This document shows positions 56,690-64,000 of a DNA stretch of 64,000 nucleotides, piece after piece (positions within the stretch are counted from its first letter, which is position 1; every line of letters starts with the position of its first letter). This stretch comes from Primula veris (taxonomy: Eukaryota > Streptophyta > Magnoliopsida > Ericales > Primulaceae): contig OY821748.1 of the NCBI GenBank assembly GCA_963682055.1, positions 28,918,661 through 28,982,660 of the forward strand, given 5' to 3'. Both the position numbers and the translations under genes were made by a program. Under the pieces are notes generated by a model. That model did no database searches. It saw nothing but the letters and a program-made list of their open reading frames with translations, and was not told where the DNA came from.

Positions 56690-56908
56690 TCGCCCCCTCG
56701 TAGTTTGTGTTTAGGATCAAAATGGTCTTGTAGTTTCAGTTTAGGATCAAAATGGTCTTTTAGTTTGAGTTTAGGATCAAAATGGTCTTGTAGTTTGTGT
56801 TTAGGATCAAAATGGTCTTGTAGTTTGTGTTTAGGATCAAAATGGTCTTGTAGTTTGTGTTTAGGATCAAAATGGTCTTGTAGTTTGTGTTTAGGATCAA
56901 AATGGTCC
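56690..56908. repeat. 30-bp tandem repeat in the LTR, seven units
   Basis: Unit AGGATCAAAATGGTCTTGTAG plus TTTGTGTTT, nearly identical between units. Because 30 is divisible by three, both strands stay open; the minus-strand frame repeats DHFDPKHKLQ. This is most likely a by-product. Confidence 0.9.
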
Positions 56909-56999
56909 ATAATTAAATGTAATCATTCTTTGGCTTACCATTTCTTTGTAATTTTAAACAAACAAGTACTAAAATAGAAGCATTTTCATTGTTTGCGAG

Positions 57000-58381
57000 A
57001 AAAATTAAAATATAGTCAAAGAAAATGACATTTATTGCTTTTATAATTTAAACCAAAAGATAATATTGATTTGATTTTGAAAATACTAATACATAATTTA
57101 GAAAATTTTATTTTATAGGAGACACGTGGCATATTTTTATTTGCCGAAAAATTTGCGTGTCTACAAATGCCCCCTTCGAGACTTGTTTATGAGAAAAATT
57201 TCTTTTTGAGTGAACGTGTCTCGAACTTTTTTAAAAAAAAAAGAAGTTCTTTTATAAAAGAAATAAAACTTTGAATATTCAAATGCTTGAAATTTAGAAT
57301 CCTTATTTTTTTGGTCGGATTTTTTTTTAAAAGGCGAGTATACAAACTTTGCATTTAAGCCTTCCGCCATCATGGCATTTATTCCTTAATAAAGAGCTAT
57401 TTTTGTAAAATTGCAACCCCACGTTTTATCTTCTTGTGAGAATTGTAACCATTTGAACATAAATTCATCATTAAAAGCAAAAATCCAAAACTTTTGATTA
57501 GACATTACAGAATTTTTAACCACTTAGATATGTTATTGACAAGCTATATGTATTTTAGAAAACTTGTAATCTTAGGGTCAAAACATGTAACCAATTTTTT
57601 TAAGAATAATTAAATGTCAAACTCATGGATAAAATATGCTCATTTTAATTTAATATTTGAAGTGATCTAGAGTTTCTAAACCTCAGGCATGGTTTTTTTT
57701 TTCTTTTCTTTTTTTCTCAACCAAGGCTACTGTAACATTTGCTCACCCATAGTCATTAAATTTAAAATCATGGCAACCTTCAAGTTCTTGTAACCGTGTG
57801 AATAAATGAGTAGCAATTAACTTAGCAACTATTGGAATTTGTAACTCCTAAACTTATTAAGTAATGATATGGATTTCTAATACTATAAATAGTAACCTAC
57901 TTTTTCATATTTTATTCACTAGTACATCACTACCCACGGCTTTATTGGCTTTATTTTCCAGAGAGGTCAAAACTTATATTTGTTATTTTTTTTAATAACC
58001 TTTCTTTTTCTTCCCAAATATCATTGTATCATACTTTTTTCTATTTTAAAATCACCCGATATCCTACATGACTCATGTCTATTGGAATGACGGGTGGAAG
58101 ATTTTCGTCAATTGCCTACATTGTTTTTGTTTTTCCCGTATCTTTCTATTTGTAGAAGTAGTTAGCAAGCTTAAACAGACCATTTTTTTTAGAGTTTACC
58201 TTTTATAATGACATTTTTTTTTTGTTTTTCCCAAATTACATTCAACAGCTTCACAATGTATATAGTTCAGTCTTTTTTTTCTTCCTAAGGGTTTTTTCCT
58301 TTCTTTCTTTAACAAATGAAAACATGCAGTAAGATGGCAAAAGAGATTTTTTTTTTTTTTTTAACTAAAACAATTACTACA
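57000..58381. other. Rest of the LTR; no gene
   Basis: AT-rich with many poly-A/T runs. TGCCCCCTTCGAGAC (57170) and similar C-rich spots are the only GC-rich parts. Confidence 0.4.
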
Positions 58382-58636
58382 CTTTCCCCCCCTTTTTTTT
58401 TTTTTTTAATCCTAACAGAAAGTTGCCCCCTGTTCTTTAGACGTTTTCAAAACAAATGAGAAGCAAACTTCAGTTTATTTTTTTAGAGTATTAAAAGTTG
58501 AAAACAGAAAGTTATCATTTTTTTTTAACTTAAACCGAACAGAATGCTATTAGCTTTATTTTAAAACCATTTTATTAACACTTTTTTTTGCACACTCACA
58601 TTCTTCTCTTTGCGTGTCACAGGTTTAGTAAGTATC

Positions 58637-61618
58637 ATGACGAAGTTCGACCTTCAACAAGCTGGCGAAGCCAAACAACTGATCATCCTAGAGAGTGGGA
58701 AGAAAATTTCAACGCCCATACACCGACCCTTGACCGGCAAGCACGCACGACCTTGACCTAAGTTGGACAATATCCCAAAGATTACGAACTGGAGTTACAT
58801 GGACGATGGTTTTGCGTTCTTGGAGAATCCTTTGCACACCGTAAAACCTGATGAGGATTGCTCGTTCATGACCCTCGGCCGCCGAATCATTTCCGGAGAG
58901 GTCAAATGGGGAAGCACTCTCAAAGTTAACGGTAAATTTCGCCAAACTCCGAAGTACCGGGAATGGGCAGAAGAGATACTTTCTCGACATCCTTCTACTC
59001 TAAGTGAAGCTCGATTGTATGATGCTGTCCATGCCTCGTTGTTCACGTATAGTCAAGATCAAAACATTATGCGCGCATTCTGTGAAGCTTGGTGTCCTGC
59101 CTCGAATACACTTCATACTAATGCTGGAGAAGTTTCCATCTCCCCATGGGATTTGCACGTATTTGGTGGATTGCCCATCCTTGGAGAAATTTACGATGAA
59201 ACAAGCCCGTTTCCGGATGAGTTGCAGAATGTCAATCCCGACGAAGATAGTCGCATTCCTGCTAGCTGTCAATATTTGTTCTCCGCTTTTCATAGGCTTG
59301 CTGCCACCGAGAGGAGAAATGGTGTTACTCCTGCTGCTTGGGTGAAGTATTGGTTCAAAGGAAGCCAATATGACAAAAGTAGCGTTTCTCAAACAAAGAA
59401 GAAGTTTGTCCCTCTAACACATACTGGAAGTTTGAGTGGTAGTATCAATGAGGTTGATAATTGGTTGCCGGAAATCAAGGATGTCTTTGCTAGCCTCAAA
59501 ATACCTATTAATTTGTACTCTGAAGTGTACCTCGCTGCCTTCCTATCATGTTGGCTTTGTACATTCGTGCTTCCATCTGGTGCTGTTGCGACAATTCGTC
59601 CTAGCACATTTAAACCTGCATGTCTTATGTCTTCTGGTCATGTGGTAAATCTTGCCTATCCAGTGTTGGTGAGTATCTACAGGGGTCTAAATACTATTTC
59701 CGAATCGTCAACCCCAGGCTCCTCATCAGCTTGTTTTCCCCAGCACTATCTTTCGACTTGGATGGGTAACTATTTCGGAACACATCGTCGCCAGAAGATG
59801 CTTGCTGGTGATCCAAAAATGTTCGAGTTCTCGGGAGATAATGGTGCCGAATATTTTGATGAGAGAGAGGCTAGGGTGAAGATCCATTCCGGCGAGTCAA
59901 TTTATTGGAATGCTGCCTCATTTGTTCAAAAAGAACCTCAGACACTCGCACCTATAAGGAGGTCTGCTGATATTGAGAAACGTAGCCGCTTTGCCTCAAT
60001 TCGCCCATGTGTTTTAAGTCTTCGTTGGAAGGATGAGTTTATCCTGGAGCCTTACAATCCTCATAGGTTTTGTCGACAATTTGGTTTTAAGCAGAGAACA
60101 CCTCACGATTCTAAAGAGAGGGATACACGTTCGTCTACTCTTGAGGGGGGAATTAAACATTGGCTTTTGAGTATTCATGAGTATCCTGGTACGAACGCGA
60201 GGATCCCTTCATTTCCGAGGAACTTTAGTCTACACACCACTCAAAATTTCGATACGTGGTGGGAAAAGGTCCATGGTCAACACCTTATCGAGGGGCAACA
60301 ACTTTTGGGGGAGAGTGTTCATGATGTTATTGCTTCTCCTACTAATCCTTCTATCTAGCAGAAACAAGTTGAGTCGCCACCACCAAAACTTAGTACTGAA
60401 GGGGGCTCCAACTCCCAAAGGTCTGAAAGGTGTCCGTATACCGCTGACTCAAAGAAACGTCATTCTTCTCCTACTAAAGTCGAAGATTGTGCAAGTGGTA
60501 GCGATCATCCCCCTATTTGCAAAAAGAACAAGGCTTCAACCTCAAATCTGACAGTTGATCCTTCCAATGTGAGTGCACCTAACGAGGCATTCTTTGATGG
60601 GGCGGTGACGGATATTAATCAGGTATTCGCGATCCCTCCTTCTTCTTTGTTTTTTTTTTTTTTTTTTTTTTTTTTTTCCTTCTTCTTCGATCTTTGTTGT
60701 CTAACATGATTGTATACATATTCTTTACAGATTGCGACTTATTTATTTGGTGTCGGAGAGCATGGAGTTGCTGAAGGTGACACAAATCATCTTTCGATAG
60801 ATAAGACATTTGACGATCTAAATTTTGCGCTTGAAGGAGAAAGAGTTTCTTTCGGAAGCGAGGTATACTTTAGTTCTGAGTCAGATGAAGTGGATGGTGG
60901 TAAAAATGAATCGTTACAAGTTGTTGGTGCATGCTCCAATAAAGCTCTCATTCAAGTTGATGATTTGGGCAGGAGCTCTTCTTACCCCCAAGATCGTTCC
61001 AACACTTCAGGAAGTAAGTATGAGGATGAACTTTTTCTTCTAAACCAAAAGTATGTCTCCAGTTTATGGAAAACACTTCTTCGAAACTTGACGGAATGTG
61101 ACATAAGCAATCTTAGTTCATGTGAAGAATCGAGCATCAAGACAATGAGTTTAATGGAGGGCAGAACCACTGCTGATTTATCTCCTTTTAAGGATATGAT
61201 TTCTAATTTCTTTGCAAAAGTACGCGAGTTTGACCAGAAAAGATCATTCTATGCAGAAATGAATGTTACTGATTCGCCGCAGAGGTTGTTCAACGAGAAA
61301 TCTCATGTGTTAGGTACCATCGATGATGAAGAGGGTCGACACAAGGCTAACATTGCTGACTTTCAAAAGAAGATCGACCTTATTGATGCAAAGATAAAGT
61401 GTTTAAGTGATGAAAGAGATAAAGTGGAGGCATGGATGATTGAAGAAAACAGAAAGATGCACGAGGTAGCTGCAACAAAATATTCCCTTAGTTTGGAGGT
61501 GTTAGAGCTCAAGAACCACTGTGCAGAGAGTGACAAGGCCAAGAGTGATTTTGAGAAGATTCAAAACATTGTAGCAGACGAGCTTGAAGAGTTGAAGATC
61601 ATTAGGCCTTTTACTTAG
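58637..61618 (+). pseudogene. Element-borne plant mobile domain (PMD) protein with coiled-coil tail
   Basis: Exon 1 runs from ATG 58637 to a donor after 60622 (AATCAG|GTATTC) and exon 2 is 60731-61618 (after TTTACAG), joined in phase 0. TGA at 58754 and TAG at 60356 interrupt an otherwise open frame. The body is a plant mobile domain (PF10536): GEVSISPWDLHVFGGLPILG, WVKYWFKGS, NWLPEIKDVFASLKIPINLY and SEVYLAAFLSCWLCTFVLPS. Exon 2 ends in a coiled coil (QKKIDLIDAKIKCLSDERDK). It is convergent with pol (62012) and lies between pol and the 3' LTR. This matches the antisense extra frames reported in Tat-lineage Gypsy elements, some of which carry PMD. The ATG is followed by TKFDLQQAGEAKQL. Role in the element is unknown. 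Confidence 0.8.
60623..60730 (+). other. Intron of the PMD gene with a poly-T run
   Basis: GT...AG intron of 108 bp with a run of about 28 T at 60648-60677. Confidence 0.75.
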
Positions 61619-62011
61619 TCACTTTGTTTTCAGCCATTTTTATTATTTTCAGCTTTCAAGATTTATAGTACGAGTTCCTTGTAATTAAATAATTCTCGAC
61701 TTAATACAAATGCAGCTCTCTTTCTTTTCCATCTTTGTTGCTTGTATATCTTTTGAAACTGAATGTGTTGTCTATTTATTTTTCCGAATTTTCTTGTACT
61801 CTTTATTTTGGCAGTTTCGTCTTCAACTTGTAGAGTGTTTATATTTTTTTGTTTATTTATGACTGATCTTGAAATAAATCTCAAGATGCCTACGTACCCG
61901 TGAAGGATCAAGCCAAACGTAGTTCATTTGGTTGCCACACAATTTATACTCATGTGGGCGATGAGTAACATGCACTTTATACTCTTGCGTTAAGGAGTGG
62001 CTTTAATTTCT
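61619..62011. other. Spacer between convergent PMD and pol genes
   Basis: Likely holds the 3' ends of both transcripts. No further frame recognised. Confidence 0.5.
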
Positions 62012-63997
62012 TCAAGAGTAGTAGCGCTTTAGGAACTTTCCGTTGATAGGCCCAATTTCTAAACCATCTTCAGAGCGTAACTTGTATGCACCATTTGTAT
62101 AAACTTCAGTCACTGTGTGCGGACCATCCCATTTTGACAAGAACTTGTTTCCCATTCGTCGTGTCATGATGATAGGTCTTCTTACGGCGAGCACCAAATC
62201 CCCTTTTTGGAAAGATCTTCGCTTGACCTTTTTGTTGAATGATTTTGACATACGAGCTTGATAACACTCCAACCTTTGTTGCGCATCAAGTCTTTTTTCA
62301 TCGAGTGCTTCGAGTTCCTCGAGACGAAGGCGCACATTGTCCTCAAGTGTTAATCCTTCTTGGAGAGCAATCCTGAGTGACGGAATTTGTGTCTCTAGAA
62401 GCAAGACGGCTTCCACTCCATATACCAAAGAATATGGGGTAGCTTGAGTCGATGTTCGATATGTTGTTCTATATGCCCATAGGGCTTCCTTGATTCTCTC
62501 GTGCCAATCTCGCTTAGACTTAGCTACGACCTTCTTCAACAGATTCCCAAGTGTCTTATTAAAAGCTTCAGCAAGCCCATTAGCTGGTGCATTATACATG
62601 GAAGAGTTATGTTGCTTGAAGCCGAATTTCTCGCACAGACTTGTCACCAATTTGTTGTAAAAGGGAGTTCCGTTATCGTTAATGATGTAGCGTGGCACTC
62701 CATACCTAAAAATGATATTTGATTTGATGAAATCCACCACTGTCTCTTTCTTCACAGTTTTTAAAGGCACGGCTTCGGCCCATTTGGAGAAATAATCAGT
62801 AGCTGCTAAAATGTAAAGATGACCTCATGATGACTTTGGCAGAGGCCCTATCGCATCTAATCCCCAAGCTTCAAAAGGCCAAGACGCGACCGTAGGGTGT
62901 AAAGGTTCATGTGGTTGGTGGATAAAATTAGCATGAAATTGGCAAGGTTGACACCTTTTGGCAAAATCGAGACAATCTTTAACCATGTTGGGCCAGTAGT
63001 ACCCCATTCTTTTAATTCGGAAATGAAGCTTTGGACCAGATTGGTGAGCACCACATACTCCGGAATGTGCTTCTTCCATTGCTTGTTTTGACTCTTCTCC
63101 ACTAAGACAGCGTAAGAACACCCTTTCGAAAGATCGTCGATAGAGCGTGCCTTTGTAGTAGATGAACCTTGCAGCGCGTCGTCTCACATCTATCTTCCTA
63201 TGTCGATCATCAGGTAATTTTCCATGTTGTAAATAGTCGATAAATGGTTGTCTCCAGTCCTCCTCTTCAATCTCGAAAACCGAAACAGCTGTAACTTCCT
63301 CTACTCTCTCACCTTTGTTTTTGGGAATTCTTTCTTCATCATCTAATTGCGGAGGAATTACCCATCTTTCACATATTGGAATACTCATGTGTTTGTTAGG
63401 AAGAGCAATGTTGGATGCCAACTTTGCTAAGGCATCAGCTTGTTTGTTCTCATCCGTGAGAGTGATGTGGTATGATGTTGTAATTTCCAATTTTTCTAAT
63501 TGCAATATATCTTCATCCTCTATATACTTCACAGTTCTCTTATAGCGCCTTCGAGCAGACCAAGTTTCCCTGGTAGATGCCCCCAGTCGCTTGAATACTG
63601 ATTTATTTCTTGACAACCTTTGACATATTAAAACTCTCTTTCTCGCATGTAAGCGTTTTAAAACTGACCCTTTTTTCTTCATCCATATTTTTGATGATGT
63701 TTTTTGTCCACTTGAACACCTCGTGATCACTAAGCTTCGTTTTATGTTTAGCCTATCGAATACTGAAGGCAAAGTTTGTGGTGAGTGTAGTCGTTGAAAG
63801 ACGGACCGTCTCTTGCATGATTGTTGACAAGGCTCAAAATCATTGGAGCCACATGATTCGTTTTCTGACGATGAGTCTTCATGGACCGAAGTGTAATAAT
63901 TGCTTGTTTTCTTTATTATAATTCTTGCCGGTTGAGGTGGCTTATACCCAATCCCTGCGCGAGATTCTTTTATCGCATATCCCTTGTGTTTCAACAT
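62012..63997 (-). pseudogene. Gypsy (Tat-like) pol: linker, RNase H end and integrase; RT missing
   Basis: One continuous minus-strand frame interrupted only by TGA at 62825-62827. From the right: GIGYKPPQPARI, then repeated SVFxRL motifs (SVFQRL, SVFDRL, SVLKRL, SVFKRL) like the linker before reverse transcriptase in Tat elements. It then passes directly to ENKQADALAKLAS, the end of an RNase H domain, so RT and most RNase H are deleted. Integrase follows: HHCC zinc finger (AHSGVCGAHQSG, CQPC), core with WGLDAIGP, INDNGTPF and LAEAFNKT (D, D, E), and a C-terminal domain (WDGPHTVTEVY). The frame probably continues beyond the window. Integrase joins element cDNA to the host chromosome; this copy cannot encode RT. 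Confidence 0.85.
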
Positions 63998-64000
63998 GCA

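Larger units (their letters stand above)
55802..58381 (-). mobile_element. 3' LTR of the Tat-like Gypsy element, ~2.6 kb
   Basis: In element sense it would start TGTAGTAATTG (58381 leftwards) right after an A-then-G-rich polypurine tract (complement at 58382-58405) and end TTGGAAACA at 55802. It interrupts the PF04195-like gene. No copy of the other LTR is available for comparison, so both edges are inferred. It holds two tandem arrays and no coding sequence. Confidence 0.5.

Noticed and set aside
56635..56977. Repeat proteins on both strands of the 30-bp array
   Set aside because: Unit length divisible by three keeps frames open automatically; no start or transcript evidence.
58000..58400. 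C-rich and T-rich run as a telomere-like or satellite sequence
   Set aside because: It is better explained as the complement of a polypurine tract beside the Gypsy LTR; no repeat unit is present.
60356..60358. TAG in the PMD gene as the true protein end
   Set aside because: The frame stays open for 88 codons to a good donor and joins exon 2 in phase, so the original protein continued past this point.

Overview
This window is nuclear DNA of a flowering plant, most likely a eudicot. It is AT-rich and intron-bearing, and almost wholly built from nested transposable elements: Copia-derived and Ty3/Gypsy (Tat-like) LTR elements, TRIMs, and hAT, CACTA, Stowaway and foldback MITEs. No bacterial or organellar features are seen. 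Only one host gene is recognised with confidence: two 5' exons of a mitochondrial-type acyl-CoA thioesterase on the minus strand (15095-17860).

Layout. (1) 1-13046: copies of one large non-coding, Copia-derived LTR element (LARD-like) with ~200-225 bp LTRs. They include a nearly perfect LTR-LTR palindrome (221-632), copy A (633-6793), and copy B joined to an inverted partial copy B' to make a ~2-kb-armed foldback (6794-12837) ending in an LTR. (2) 13047-14694: a truncated Copia element (gag, PBS, LTR) with a foldback MITE in its leader, apparently inside a thioesterase intron. (3) 14695-18420: thioesterase exons with a hAT MITE in intron 1. (4) 18831-22747: a DNA transposon with long terminal inverted repeats, carrying a plant-mobile-domain pseudogene and a plant transposon-protein gene. 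(5) 23785-30405: LARD copy C, complete with both LTRs. (6) 30410-38062: CACTA MITE, a ~5.8 kb inverted-repeat structure enclosing LTRs, a 21-bp tandem array, a tRNA-like sequence, a Stowaway MITE, Helitron-like ends and foldback MITEs. (7) 38063-48690: mostly unassigned DNA with a decayed Copia gag and a cluster of TRIM LTRs. (8) 48698-55801: a Gypsy-type LTR followed by five small coiled-coil genes and a PF04195-like gene, all antisense to that LTR. (9) 55802-64000: a second Tat-like Gypsy element with a 2.6 kb LTR, an antisense plant-mobile-domain gene and a rearranged pol on the minus strand.

The most unusual signal is in the LARD family. Its ~5 kb non-coding interior is a chain of short hairpins. 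About twenty of them share an eight-base loop (consensus ACGACWGG on the plus strand, CCWGTCGT in element sense), while each stem differs. The pattern recurs in all three copies, and at one site the loop has diverged while the stem stayed intact. The second is the row of five small coiled-coil genes, each with its own TATA box, in antisense orientation within a Gypsy element. Coding parts of the Gypsy elements carry isolated nonsense codons, two of which fit C-to-T change at methylatable sites.

Calls rest on reading the sequence and recalled family motifs; no database search was run. Element boundaries without a clear target-site duplication are approximate.
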